Positions 17,776 to 27,937 of a stretch of DNA of 64,000 nucleotides are shown one piece after another (position 1 is the stretch's first letter; every line of letters starts with the position of its first letter). This DNA is from Streptomyces pseudovenezuelae. GTDB lineage: Bacteria; Actinomycetota; Actinomycetes; Streptomycetales; Streptomycetaceae. The notes below the pieces were generated by a model that was not told where the DNA came from, made no database searches, and saw only the letters and a list, made by a program, of their open reading frames with translations. A program made the translations under genes and the position numbers. The stretch spans positions 62,001 to 126,000 of the forward strand of contig NZ_JARXVH010000004.1 of assembly GCF_029892565.1 (NCBI RefSeq), in the 5' to 3' direction.

Positions 17776-18750
17776 GTGACAGAGCCGACAGGCCACGAGT
17801 GCCCGGAGTGCGGGGCACCGAGAGGGGCCGACAACACCCCGTCGTGCGGCTGCACACAGCGGGCGTCCGACGCCCTGCGTGATGCCCGCACGGCGGAGGC
17901 GGCCGCGGCGGAGGACTTCGACCCGCTGCGCATACGCCCGTATGTGGAGCTGGCGGGCGACGGGGCGCTCCGCGGGGACGCGGGGGACGGAAGCGATGGA
18001 GGTGGCGGGACGGTGCCGTCCGCGCCGCCGGTGCCATCGGCGTTACCGGTCGACGAGACGGTGCCGTTGCAGGCCGTGGACGCCACGTCCCTGCTGCCGC
18101 CGTTGCCGCCTTCGGACGAGGAGCCTCTGGCCGAGGAGGGCGTCCGGCCCCTACGTCGGCGCCGTACCGTCCTGCTCGCGGCCGGCGGGGCCGTGGTCGC
18201 CGTGGTGACCGCGACCGGCCTGGCGAGCGGGTGGCTGTCGTACCAGACGCCGTCCCGCGACAACGCGGCCTCGGGCGGGGTACGGGCTAGTGTGCCGGGC
18301 GCGTCGAGCGCGACGGCGTCCGTGTCGCCGTCGGAGGAGACCGGTTCCGCGTCGCCGACGTCCGCATCGCCGTCACCGTCCGTCAGCACGAGTCCGACGC
18401 CCTCTACGTCCCCGTCGGCGACCGCCGTCTCACCGAGGCCGACCCGGTCGACCGAGCCGACGCACACGCCGTCGACCGTCGGCGCGACCGGCACGATCCA
18501 GGAGGGCGGCGGCGACAGCACCACGCCGCCGGTACTGCGGCGCGGCGACCATGGCGCCGAGGTGGTCGAACTCCAGAAACGGCTCCACCAGTTGAACCTG
18601 TACGTCGGCAAGGACGACGGGAACTTCAGCACGACGGTCGAGAGCTCGGTACGGACGTTCCAGGTCGCGCGGGGGATCACCGGGGACGAGTCCGGGGTGT
18701 ACGGGGCGGCCACGCGGGCGAAGCTGGAGTCCGAGACGACGGAACCGTGA
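17776..18750 (+). CDS. Membrane-anchored peptidoglycan-binding protein with N-terminal zinc ribbon
   Basis: A 324-aa protein in four parts: a zinc-ribbon-like start (CPECGAPRG with a further Cys-x-Cys), an acidic cytoplasmic stretch, one membrane helix (TVLLAAGGAVVAVVTATGLA), and a Ser/Thr/Pro-rich wall-spanning linker leading to a PG_binding_1 domain (VLRRGDHGAEVVELQKRLHQ, SVRTFQVARGI). GTG at 17776 is chosen over in-frame GTG 17746 because GGAGGGAGGG precedes it; a TAATCT box at 17731-17736 would give a ~30-nt leader. The layout suggests a protein linking cytoplasm and wall. Confidence 0.85.
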   Translation: MTEPTGHECPECGAPRGADNTPSCGCTQRASDALRDARTAEAAAAEDFDPLRIRPYVELAGDGALRGDAGDGSDGGGGTVPSAPPVPSALPVDETVPLQAVDATSLLPPLPPSDEEPLAEEGVRPLRRRRTVLLAAGGAVVAVVTATGLASGWLSYQTPSRDNAASGGVRASVPGASSATASVSPSEETGSASPTSASPSPSVSTSPTPSTSPSATAVSPRPTRSTEPTHTPSTVGATGTIQEGGGDSTTPPVLRRGDHGAEVVELQKRLHQLNLYVGKDDGNFSTTVESSVRTFQVARGITGDESGVYGAATRAKLESETTEP

Positions 18751-18761
18751 GGCGAGCGTCA

Positions 18762-18781
18762 CCGGGGGCCGCCGCCCCCGG
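18762..18781. terminator. Hairpin between convergent genes
   Basis: CCGGGGGC-CGCC-GCCCCCGG is a perfect 8-bp stem with a 4-nt loop. It sits in the 40-bp gap between the ends of the peptidoglycan-binding gene and the HAD gene. Confidence 0.7.
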
Positions 18782-18790
18782 ACCGGCGCC

Positions 18791-19459
18791 TTACGCCACG
18801 TAAAGCCGAATCCCGCCACCCGCAACGCCCTCGACCCGCACCTGCCGCAGATCCCGCACCACCACGTCCGGCTCGTGGAAGTCGGCCCGAGGGCCCACCC
18901 CCACCACCCGCATCCCCGCGGAGCGCCCCGCCGCGATGCCGGCCGCCGAGTCCTCGAAGACGATGCAGTCGGCGGGGTCGACGCCCAGTTCGGCGGCGCC
19001 CTTGAGGAAGCCCTCGGGGTCCGGCTTGCTCGCGCCGACCGACTCGGCCGTGACGCGGATGTCCGGGAGGGAGAGGCCGGCCGCGGCCATGCGGGCCGTC
19101 GAGAGAGCCACGTCGGCCGAGGTCACCAGGGCGTGCGGGAGGCCCGCCAGGGACGCGAGGAACTCCGGGGCGCCCGGGACGGGGACGACGCCGTCCAGGT
19201 CGGCGGTCTCCTCGGCGAGCATGCGCGCGTTGTCGGCCAGGTTCTGCTCCATGGGCCGGTCGGGCAGCAGGAGTGCCATCGAGGCGTACCCCTGGCGGCC
19301 GTGGACCACCTTCATGACCTCGCCCGCGTCCAGACCGTGCCGCTCGGACCAGCGCCGCCAGCAGCGCTCGACGACGGCGTCCGAGTTGACGAGGGTGCCG
19401 TCCATGTCCAGCAGGAGGGCGTGGGCGGTGAGGACGGTGGGCACGGTGGTGGCCGTCAT
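18791..19459 (-). CDS. HAD-IA family hydrolase (phosphoglycolate phosphatase-like)
   Basis: A 222-aa HAD phosphatase. Motif I is LLLDMDGTLVNSD (two catalytic Asp), motif II LVTSADV, motif III with SKPDPEGFL and motif IV IVFEDSAAG. The cap insert between motifs I and II places it with the beta-phosphoglucomutase/phosphoglycolate phosphatase group; sugar phosphates are likely substrates. ATG at 19459 has TGGAGC 6 nt upstream. The frame is open further upstream but that part is Pro/Arg-rich and unlikely to be coding. Confidence 0.9.
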   Translation of the reverse strand: MTATTVPTVLTAHALLLDMDGTLVNSDAVVERCWRRWSERHGLDAGEVMKVVHGRQGYASMALLLPDRPMEQNLADNARMLAEETADLDGVVPVPGAPEFLASLAGLPHALVTSADVALSTARMAAAGLSLPDIRVTAESVGASKPDPEGFLKGAAELGVDPADCIVFEDSAAGIAAGRSAGMRVVGVGPRADFHEPDVVVRDLRQVRVEGVAGGGIRLYVA

Positions 19460-19538
19460 CGGCAGCTCCAAAGCAGCGGGAAGGGGCGGCAAGGGGCCTG
19501 CGGGTCGGGCCCCGGAGGTACAACCCGGCCGTACAGCC

Positions 19539-19600
19539 GGAGGAACAAAGCGCCCCGCCCGCCGGTCAGGGAGAACGGGCGGGAGCCACTTTGTTTCTCC
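19539..19600. promoter_or_regulatory. Nested inverted repeat between TMEM165 and HAD genes
   Basis: The outer arms GGAGGAACAAAG (19539-19550) and CTTTGTTTCTCC (19589-19600) are near-perfect inverted repeats; inside them CCGCCCG (19555-19561) and CGGGCGG (19576-19582) form a perfect stem. The inner part could terminate the TMEM165 transcript. The outer AACAAAG/CTTTGTT pair could also be an operator for the HAD gene starting at 19459. Confidence 0.5.
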
Positions 19601-19686
19601 ACGGTACAAAACATCGCCCGCATCCGCCAGCGACTCCGGGAACAGTTCACCGAACGTTCAGCTCGGCCGACCCCTGATCCCGAGCC

Positions 19687-20268
19687 TCAGCCCGCCACCG
19701 CCTCCCACAGACTCCACACCCCGAGCGCCAGCATGAGCATCGCCGCGATCTTCGTGATCAGCGCCAACGGCACCCGCTTCATCAGCGCCTTTCCGCCGAC
19801 GATGCCGAGACCGGCGACCGCCCACAGGGCGAGCACCGCACCGAGGCCGACGGAGAGCGGGTCGTCGTAGCGGGCCGCGAGGTTGGCCGTCATGATCTGG
19901 GTCAGGTCGCCGAACTCGGCGACCAGGATGAGCATGAATCCGGCGCCGGACACCTTCCAGAAGGACTGGTCCTTGGGCTTGCGGACCTCCTCCTGGTCGT
20001 CGTCCTTCTTGAAGAGGAGCACCGCGGCCCCGCCCAGGAAGAGCACACCGGTCACCGCGGCCACGAGCTGCTGCGGCAGCAGCGTGAGCACGCTGCCCGC
20101 CGCCACGGCGAGCACGACATGCAGCAGAAAGGCCGCGGCGACCCCGGCGAAGACGTACGAGGCGCGGTAGCGGGTGCCCAGGACGAGCCCGGCGAGCGCG
20201 GTCTTGTCGGGGAGTTCGGCCAGGAAGACGACGCCGAAGACGACCGCCGTGACGCTGAAGGTGATCAA
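19687..20268 (-). CDS. TMEM165/GDT1-family cation exporter (MntX/Mn2+ efflux type)
   Basis: A 193-aa, 6-TM protein with the duplicated UPF0016 signature: AELPDKTALAGLVLG in the first half and VAEFGDLTQIMTANLA in the second. The acidic residues line the cation path. The first copy has P in place of the usual G (ELPDKT) and the second L in place of K/R (EFGDLT). A polar KKDDDQEEVRKPKD loop separates the halves. Bacterial members export Mn2+. The leader carries a yybP-ykoY riboswitch, which strongly supports a manganese role. ATG at 20268 follows GAGGAACCTTGATCACC. Confidence 0.9.
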   Translation of the reverse strand: MITFSVTAVVFGVVFLAELPDKTALAGLVLGTRYRASYVFAGVAAAFLLHVVLAVAAGSVLTLLPQQLVAAVTGVLFLGGAAVLLFKKDDDQEEVRKPKDQSFWKVSGAGFMLILVAEFGDLTQIMTANLAARYDDPLSVGLGAVLALWAVAGLGIVGGKALMKRVPLALITKIAAMLMLALGVWSLWEAVAG

Positions 20269-20353
20269 GGTTCCTCAATCGGTCGGGGCTGCCCCACCGA
20301 GAGTGTGATTGCTGTCCGCGGACACCTCGGCACGGCAGCACACACAGAACAAA

Positions 20354-20470
20354 CCGGTGCACTGCTTACCGAAGGTCTCGCTGGCCGGTCCGCAGTGGAC
20401 CTGCCTCCGGGCGCCGGCTCAGACGAGCTGAGCAGTATGTCGACGGTCCGGCGAAGAGCTACTCCCCTTC
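20354..20470 (-). ncRNA. yybP-ykoY manganese riboswitch
   Basis: Read on the minus strand, the leader contains GAAGGGGAGTAGC (5' conserved loop, complement of 20458-20467 and flanks) and, about 90 nt later, GGCCAGCGAGACCTTC (3' conserved loop). These are the two hallmark segments of the yybP-ykoY aptamer, joined by paired regions including GCCGGACC / GGCCGGC-like arms. It ends about 85 nt before the TMEM165 start codon. Known members bind Mn2+ and switch on Mn exporters, matching the gene it precedes. The switching hairpin is not resolved by eye. Confidence 0.85.
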
Positions 20471-20619
20471 TGCGCCGTCCATAGTACGTGACCCTCAAGG
20501 CATTGCCTTGTCATGCTCACGTCACTAGCTTCTTACCCAACGCACACCCGGCCGCAACACGGCACCGCAAGCATTCCTTCGCTCGCACTCCAACGTCCCC
20601 CCACCCCAAGGGAGTTCGT

Positions 20620-21264
20620 ATGCCGAAGTTCTACGCGCGTCGACGGCTGAGCATACTCGCGGCGTTCACCGGACTCATAGCCTCCGTCGCGCTTTTCAAC
20701 GGTCCGAACGCCTCCGCCGCCCTCCCCACCCCCGTCAGCGCCGCCACCGCCCGCACCTACCTCGCCTCCCTGAGCGTGGCGACCGAGGTCAGGACCGGCT
20801 ACGACCGGGACCTGTTCCCGACCTGGATCACCATCAGCGGCACCTGCAACACCCGCGAGTACATCCTCAAGCGGGACGGTACGAACGTCGTCACCAACTC
20901 CGCGTGCACCGCCACCAGCGGCAGCTGGTACTCGGTCTACGACGGCGCCACCTGGACCGCCGCCTCGGACGTCGACATCGACCACCTCGTGCCGCTGGCC
21001 GAGGCCTGGGACTCCGGCGCCCGCAACTGGACCACCGCCCAGCGCCAGGGCTTCGCCAACGACGTCACCCGCCCGCAGCTCCTCGCGGTCACGGACAACG
21101 TCAACCAGTCCAAGGGCGACCAGGACCCGGCCACCTGGATGCCGTCCCTCACGTCCTACCGCTGCACCTACGTCCGCGCCTGGGTGCAGGTGAAGTACTA
21201 CTACGACCTCTCCGTCGACTCGGCCGAGAAGTCCGCACTGACCAGCTACCTCTCCGGCTGCTGA
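20620..21264 (+). CDS. Secreted HNH-family nuclease (DUF1524/GmrSD-type)
   Basis: A 214-aa protein with a Sec signal peptide (MPKFYARRRLSILAAFTGLI, cleavage near ASA-AL at about residue 34). The mature part has DVDIDHLVPLAEAWDSGA, the D-x-DH core of secreted HNH/GmrSD-type nucleases, followed by NDVTRPQLLAVTDNVNQSKG (the Asn/His-type metal site) and Cys residues near both ends that may form disulfides. It probably degrades extracellular DNA. ATG at 20620 has AAGGGAG 6 nt upstream. The 20269-20619 interval otherwise holds only the riboswitch leader and the promoters of both genes. Confidence 0.88.
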   Translation: MPKFYARRRLSILAAFTGLIASVALFNGPNASAALPTPVSAATARTYLASLSVATEVRTGYDRDLFPTWITISGTCNTREYILKRDGTNVVTNSACTATSGSWYSVYDGATWTAASDVDIDHLVPLAEAWDSGARNWTTAQRQGFANDVTRPQLLAVTDNVNQSKGDQDPATWMPSLTSYRCTYVRAWVQVKYYYDLSVDSAEKSALTSYLSGC

Positions 21265-21385
21265 GCACCGACCGCTGATCCGCCGGAGGCACCGGGTGCC
21301 GATTCGGCAATGATGATCGCCGGACACTGTCCGCCCTCCCCCGTCGTTCAATACCGTACGGTGCGACGGAGGAGGGGCGATCAAC

Positions 21386-23056
<1,671 letters not shown>

Positions 23057-23224
23057 TCCCGCCCTCACCATCCCGACATCCGTCCCCACCACCGCATGAG
23101 GGGCAATTGGGGCGTGCGGGGCTCACGTTGGCTTCCGTGACTCCCGAAGGCATGATGATGCGGACCGTCCGCTTCCAGTAGGCGATTTGCTGCCAAGCGC
23201 CCCACACGCCCGGGAGTCACCGTT

Positions 23225-25144
23225 TTGTCTGCACCGACCGCGGATCAGCCCTCCGTCTCCCTCGCCGTGGTCGGCGCCGGCCCGCGCGGTACCAGCGTCC
23301 TGGAACGCCTCTGCTCCTCGGTGCCCGAACTCCTCCCGCCCGGCGTCCGGTTGACCGTGCACGTCGTCGACCCCGCCCCGCCGGGCGCGGGCAGCGTGTG
23401 GCGCACCGGGCAGTCGCCCGAGCTGCTGATGAACACCGTGGCCTGCCAGGTGACCCTCTTCACCGACGACAGCGTGGACTGCTCGGGCCCCGTACGGCCC
23501 GGTCCGAGCCTGCACGAGTGGGCGGACGGCGAGCTGGGCCCGGACCAGTACCCGACCCGCGCGCACTACGGGCGGTACCTGGAGTGGGTCTTCGCGAAGA
23601 CCGTGCGCGAGGCCCCGGCGGCGGTCCGGGTCGTCCCGCACCGGGCGCGCGCGGTGCGGCTGGACGACTCCTCCGACGGCCGCCAGGTCCTCACCCTCGA
23701 CGACGGCCGGATCCTCACCGGCCTGACGGCCGTGGTCCTCGCGCAGGGCCACCTGCCGACCGTCGCCGACGGCACGCAACAACGCCTCACGGCCTACGCC
23801 GAGCGGCACGGCCTGCGCCATGTCCCGCCCGCCAACCCGGCCGACGTGGACCTGTCCGCCGTACCGCCCGGTGAACCCGTGCTGTTGCGCGGCCTCGGCC
23901 TCAACTTCTTCGACCACACAGCCCTGTTGACGACCGGGCGCGGCGGCCGCTTCGTCTCCGGCCGCCGCGGTCTGCGCTACGTCCCCTCCGGCCGCGAGCC
24001 ACGCCTGTACGCCGGCTCCCGACGCGGTGTCCCCTACCAGGCCCGCGGCGACAACGCGAAGGGCCCGTACGGCCGCCACACCCCTCGTGTCCTCACCTCG
24101 GACGTGATCGCCGGCTTCCGCAAGCGCGCGGAGAACGGCGAGGCGCCCGACTTCCTCGCCGAGATATGGCCGTTGGTGGCGAAGGAGGTCGAGACGGTCT
24201 ACTACACGGCTCTGCTACAACGGCCCCGGCGCCCGGAGTTCGCGGCGCGCTTCCTCGCCCTTCCGCACGGCGATCCCCAAGAGGCGGACGTACTCGACGA
24301 GTTCGGGATCGCGAGCGCCCGGAGGTGGAGCTGGGACCGGGTCTCCCGGCCGTACACGGAACGGGAGTTCACGCATCCCGGGCAGTGGCGGGAGTGGCTG
24401 CTTGCACATCTGCGCGAGGACGCGGCGCAGGCCGCCCTCGGCACGGTGGACGGCCCCCTCAAGGCGGCCCTCGACGTCCTGCGCGACCTGCGCAACGAGC
24501 TGCGGCTGGTGGTCGACCACGGCGGCCTGACCGGCACCTCCCGCCGCGACCACCTGGACCGCTGGTACACCCCGCTCAACGCCTTCCTCTCCATCGGCCC
24601 GCCCCGCCGTCGCATCGAGGAACTGGCCGCGCTGGTGGAGGCGGGCGTGGTGGAGGTGCTCGGCCCCCGGCTGGAGGTCACCGAGGAGGACGGCGCCTGG
24701 CTGGCCCGCTCCCCCGAGGTGCCGGGCTCCACGACCCGCGTGACCACCCTCATAGAGGCCCGCCTCCCGGAACCGGACCTGCGCCGCACCGCCGACACCC
24801 TCCTCGCCCGACTGCTCAAGACGGGCCGCTGCCGACCGCACACCGTCGACGGCTACGAGACCGGCGGCCTCGACGTGACGGAACGGCCGTACCGCCTGAG
24901 GGACCGTCAAGGCCACGCCCACGCACGGCGGTTCGCCTTCGGCGTGCCGACGGAGGGCGTCCACTGGGTGACGGCGGCGGGCGCCCGGCCCGGGGTGGAC
25001 TCGGTGACGCTCGCGGACGCGGACGCGGTGGCGAGAGCGGTGCTGCGGGTGGCGGCGGGCGAGGTGGGGCCGGAGGCTGCGGGGCAAGAGGCTGAGGTGG
25101 AGGCCGGTCCGTGGCCGAGCGCTCAGCTCGCCCGCGTCGACTAA
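23225..25144 (+). CDS. FAD/NAD(P)-binding protein (FAD_NAD_binding, HI0933-like group)
   Basis: A 639-aa flavoprotein-like protein. The N-terminal Rossmann motif is LAVVGAGPRGTSVLERL; MNTVACQVTLFTDDS and RAHYGRYLEWVF follow, then VVLAQGHLP as the second nucleotide-binding segment. This matches the pfam13454-type family found in many actinomycetes, sometimes linked to secondary metabolism or N-hydroxylation, but mostly uncharacterised. TTG at 23225 is used because it directly precedes the Rossmann fold and has GGGAG 8-9 nt upstream. It stands alone. Confidence 0.8.
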   Translation: MSAPTADQPSVSLAVVGAGPRGTSVLERLCSSVPELLPPGVRLTVHVVDPAPPGAGSVWRTGQSPELLMNTVACQVTLFTDDSVDCSGPVRPGPSLHEWADGELGPDQYPTRAHYGRYLEWVFAKTVREAPAAVRVVPHRARAVRLDDSSDGRQVLTLDDGRILTGLTAVVLAQGHLPTVADGTQQRLTAYAERHGLRHVPPANPADVDLSAVPPGEPVLLRGLGLNFFDHTALLTTGRGGRFVSGRRGLRYVPSGREPRLYAGSRRGVPYQARGDNAKGPYGRHTPRVLTSDVIAGFRKRAENGEAPDFLAEIWPLVAKEVETVYYTALLQRPRRPEFAARFLALPHGDPQEADVLDEFGIASARRWSWDRVSRPYTEREFTHPGQWREWLLAHLREDAAQAALGTVDGPLKAALDVLRDLRNELRLVVDHGGLTGTSRRDHLDRWYTPLNAFLSIGPPRRRIEELAALVEAGVVEVLGPRLEVTEEDGAWLARSPEVPGSTTRVTTLIEARLPEPDLRRTADTLLARLLKTGRCRPHTVDGYETGGLDVTERPYRLRDRQGHAHARRFAFGVPTEGVHWVTAAGARPGVDSVTLADADAVARAVLRVAAGEVGPEAAGQEAEVEAGPWPSAQLARVD

Positions 25145-25175
25145 TCAGCCGGTCGCCCAACTGCTGCTCACACGG

Positions 25176-25709
25176 TCACCCGGTGACCCAGCCGAACGGC
25201 ACCGTGAAGCAGGCCACGCGGGCGCCGTGCGTGCCCGGCATGTCGTGGATGACGACCGAGGACGCCTCGCCCCGCCGGAAGCCCCAGTCGTGGCGGGCGC
25301 TCGCCTCGCCGGCGCCCTTGTCACCGGCGGTGAAGTCGAGCCAGACCTCGTTGGCCGCGTTCACGTGGGCCGCGTCCGTGCCGACCTCGTGCTGGTAGTG
25401 CCCGCCCGCTGCGGCCGGGTCGGCGGCGCAGGGCTTCTGGTGCACGTGGACGCCGTACTCGTGCCCAGGCACCAGCCCCTCGACCCGCAGCCGCACGGTC
25501 GTCGCACCGTTCTCGGCCGTCCGCTGGCTCACCTCGATCCAGGAGGCCGCCGGGACCAGCTTCGAGTCGTACGTCACCGCCGCCGAGGGGACGAAGGCGG
25601 TGGGCGGCGCGAACCGCGCGTCCGTGTGCATCGAGTAGCCGTGGGCACCGCCGGTGCCGGCCGCGAGCACGGCCGCCGCGACGGCGCCCGCACATATACC
25701 TGCCACCAT
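25176..25709 (-). CDS. Cu/Zn superoxide dismutase family protein, secreted
   Basis: A 177-aa exported SOD-like protein. The N-terminus is a signal peptide (VAGICAGAVAAAVLAAGTGGA). GVHVHQKPC supplies His88/His90, GGHYQHE His104/His107, and VVIHDMPG His155; Cys94 and Cys167 can form the conserved disulfide. The electrostatic loop is shorter than in canonical SodC, so activity should not be assumed. It disproportionates superoxide outside the membrane if active. The convergent flavoprotein gene ends 31 bp away. Confidence 0.85.
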   Translation of the reverse strand: MVAGICAGAVAAAVLAAGTGGAHGYSMHTDARFAPPTAFVPSAAVTYDSKLVPAASWIEVSQRTAENGATTVRLRVEGLVPGHEYGVHVHQKPCAADPAAAGGHYQHEVGTDAAHVNAANEVWLDFTAGDKGAGEASARHDWGFRRGEASSVVIHDMPGTHGARVACFTVPFGWVTG

Positions 25710-25963
25710 GATCTGTACCGTTCCTCACGTCGTACGGCCGCTGCGGCCGAAGGTCGCCCCCACTCCGTGCTACGGGACACCGGCGGCCGGCGCCCGCCGG
25801 GGGACGGCAGCCGGGTGAACGTCGTGTGCCGATCCCACGTGCCCCCCATGAATCTCCTGTCACACCGCAGGCGTACGCTGTATGGCTGTTGATGGCCGCC
25901 CCTGCCGCTCCCCCGCGACAATGCGGCACGGTCTGGCCACGGGGGAGTTCACGGGGAGTCGCG

Positions 25964-26575
25964 GTGCTGGAGAGTGTGGGGACGCTGACGGGCAGTCCAT
26001 GGATCTACGCCATGGTCGCGCTGTCGGTCCTGCTTGATGTGTTCCTGCCGGTGCTGCCGAGCGGAGTGCTGGTGATCACGGCCGCGACAGCGGCCGCCGC
26101 GGGGACGGCGACCGGACAGGTGCCGAGCCAGGTTCCCGACATCCTGGCGCTGATCTCCTGCGCGGCCACCGCCTCCGTCCTCGGCGACCTGGTGGCGTAC
26201 CGGCTGGCCTGGCGGGGCGGCGAACGCCTGGACCGCGCCATCGCCCGCTCCCGCCGCCTGACCTCCGCGCAGGAACGTCTCGGCGTCGCGCTGGCCCGCG
26301 GCGGCGGCGCCCTGGTCATCCTCGCCCGCTTCGCCCCGGCCGGCCGCTCGGTCGTCTCCCTCGGCGCGGGCGCCGCCCACCGCCGCGTCCGCGAGTTCCT
26401 GCCCTGGTCCGCCCTGGCGGGCCTGGCCTGGGCGGCGTACAGCGTCGCCCTCGGCTACTACGGCGGCCGCTGGCTCGGTACGACGTGGCTGGGCACCGGG
26501 GTGTCCGTGCTGGCGTTGTTCGGGGCGGGCGCGGGGGCGGCGTATGTGATGCGGCGGCCGGAGAAGGCGTCGTAG
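25964..26575 (+). CDS. DedA/SNARE-associated (VTT-domain) membrane protein
   Basis: A 203-aa polytopic protein with the VTT-domain core: DVFLPVLPSGVLVITA early and GALVILARFAPAGRSVVSLGAGAAH, the DedA-type R-F-x-P-x-G-R motif, followed by FLPWSALAGLAWAAYSVALGYYGG. DedA proteins are half-transporter or scramblase-like membrane proteins linked to undecaprenyl-phosphate or phospholipid recycling. GTG at 25964 has GGGGAG 5 nt upstream; an earlier in-frame ATG at 25826 would add 46 residues lacking family resemblance. Confidence 0.87.
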   Translation: MLESVGTLTGSPWIYAMVALSVLLDVFLPVLPSGVLVITAATAAAAGTATGQVPSQVPDILALISCAATASVLGDLVAYRLAWRGGERLDRAIARSRRLTSAQERLGVALARGGGALVILARFAPAGRSVVSLGAGAAHRRVREFLPWSALAGLAWAAYSVALGYYGGRWLGTTWLGTGVSVLALFGAGAGAAYVMRRPEKAS

Positions 26576-26597
26576 ACCGGTAGCCGCGGCGGCCGGC

Positions 26598-26828
26598 CTA
26601 GGCGCTGGCCTTCTGTCCCTGACCCCGTACCTGGAGCCCCGCGAGCAGTTCCGCCGTGGCCTCGGCGATCGCGTCGACGGCCTGGTCGAAGACCTCCTGG
26701 TTGTGGGCGGCGGGAGCCCGGAAGCCGGACACCTTGCGTACGTACTGCAGGGCCGCGGCCCTTATCTCTTCCTCCGTCGCCTCCTCGGGCAACACGGGCG
26801 GACGGAGTGTCTTGATGCTTCGGCACAT
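26598..26828 (-). CDS. DUF2277 domain protein
   Basis: A 76-aa conserved small protein opening with the diagnostic MCRSIKTLRPP and containing ALQYVRKVSGFRAPA and a helical C-terminus. Members are widespread in actinobacteria and of unknown function. ATG at 26828 follows GGAGGAGACTGGTCGC. It is divergent from the reductase gene. Confidence 0.88.
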   Translation of the reverse strand: MCRSIKTLRPPVLPEEATEEEIRAAALQYVRKVSGFRAPAAHNQEVFDQAVDAIAEATAELLAGLQVRGQGQKASA

Positions 26829-26932
26829 GCGACCAGTCTCCTCCGGTCTCCCCCGATTCGACGAGGCCTGCGATGATCCCGTCCGAGGCGGCCACCATGA
26901 CGGGGCCGACCGGCGAAGGGAATGACAACATC

Positions 26933-27853
26933 ATGGCGAACGACGAACTCACGGTGGCGGTGCTCGGCCCCGGCGGAATCGGCGGCCTGCTGGCGGGGCT
27001 GCTGGCCCGTGCCGGACACCGGGTGATCTGCCTGGCCGGTGACGCGACGACTGAGACGCTGCGTACGGACGGGATCCGGGTCCGCAGCGGCCTGTTCGGC
27101 GACTTCACGGCCCGGGTCGAGGCGGACACGGTGCTGCGCGAGCCGGTCGATGTGTGTCTGGTGGCGGTCAAGCACACGACCTTGGACGCGGCCCTGGAGC
27201 GCGTACCGCCCGCCGCCCTGGGCCACGCGCTCCTCGTACCGTTCCTGAACGGCGTCGAACACCCGGCGACCCTGCGCGCCCGCTACCGACCCGACCTGGT
27301 CGCCCCGGCCGTCATCCGCGCCGAGTCCACGCGGCTCGCACCGGGCGTGATCGAGCACGGGAGCCCGTTCGCGGAGATCGACCTGACCGGCGACCCGGTC
27401 CCCCGCGAGCGGCTCGACACCCTCGCGCGGACGCTGAACGCCGCCGGCCCCACCACCCGCGTCCTCGACGACGAGACGGCGACACTGTGGGCGAAGATGT
27501 CGTTCCTGGCCCCCTTCGCCCTGCTCACCACCCGCTACGCCCTCCCCCTCGGCGAGGCCCGCACCCGCCACCGCGCCGAACTGACGGCCCTGGTCGAGGA
27601 GACGGCCGCCGTCAGCCGGGCCTGCGGCGGCCCGTCGGACCCGGCCCAGGCAATGGCCCGCTACGACGCCTTCCCGCCCGGCACCAAGTCGTCGATGCAA
27701 CGCGACGCGGAGGCGGGCCGCCCGCTCGAACTGAACGCCATCGGCGGCGCGTTGCTGCGCGCCGCGGAGCGGCACGGGGTGAGCGTGCCGGTCGCTGCGC
27801 GGCTGGTACGGGAGTTGAGGGAGTCGGGGGCATTGGGGGAAGCCGGGCGCTGA
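26933..27853 (+). CDS. Ketopantoate reductase-family (ApbA/PanE) oxidoreductase
   Basis: A 306-aa NADP-dependent reductase-like protein. The Rossmann motif is VAVLGPGGIGGLLAGLLARAGH; VCLVAVKHTT, LLVPFLNGVEH and LWAKMSFLAPFALLTT (the catalytic Lys segment) follow, and FPPGTKSSMQRDAEAGRPLE is the C-terminal family signature. The usual reaction is 2-dehydropantoate to pantoate, but multiple paralogues act on other keto acids. ATG at 26933 is preferred since it starts 6 residues before the fold; upstream ATGs at 26873 and 26897 are possible. Confidence 0.88.
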   Translation: MANDELTVAVLGPGGIGGLLAGLLARAGHRVICLAGDATTETLRTDGIRVRSGLFGDFTARVEADTVLREPVDVCLVAVKHTTLDAALERVPPAALGHALLVPFLNGVEHPATLRARYRPDLVAPAVIRAESTRLAPGVIEHGSPFAEIDLTGDPVPRERLDTLARTLNAAGPTTRVLDDETATLWAKMSFLAPFALLTTRYALPLGEARTRHRAELTALVEETAAVSRACGGPSDPAQAMARYDAFPPGTKSSMQRDAEAGRPLELNAIGGALLRAAERHGVSVPVAARLVRELRESGALGEAGR

Positions 27854-27937
27854 AGCGTGTCGAATGCGCCGGTTCCTGATCGACGTGACGGTGAAGGCAG
27901 CACTTCCAGGATGCCCAGAAATCAGGAGCACCCCATC

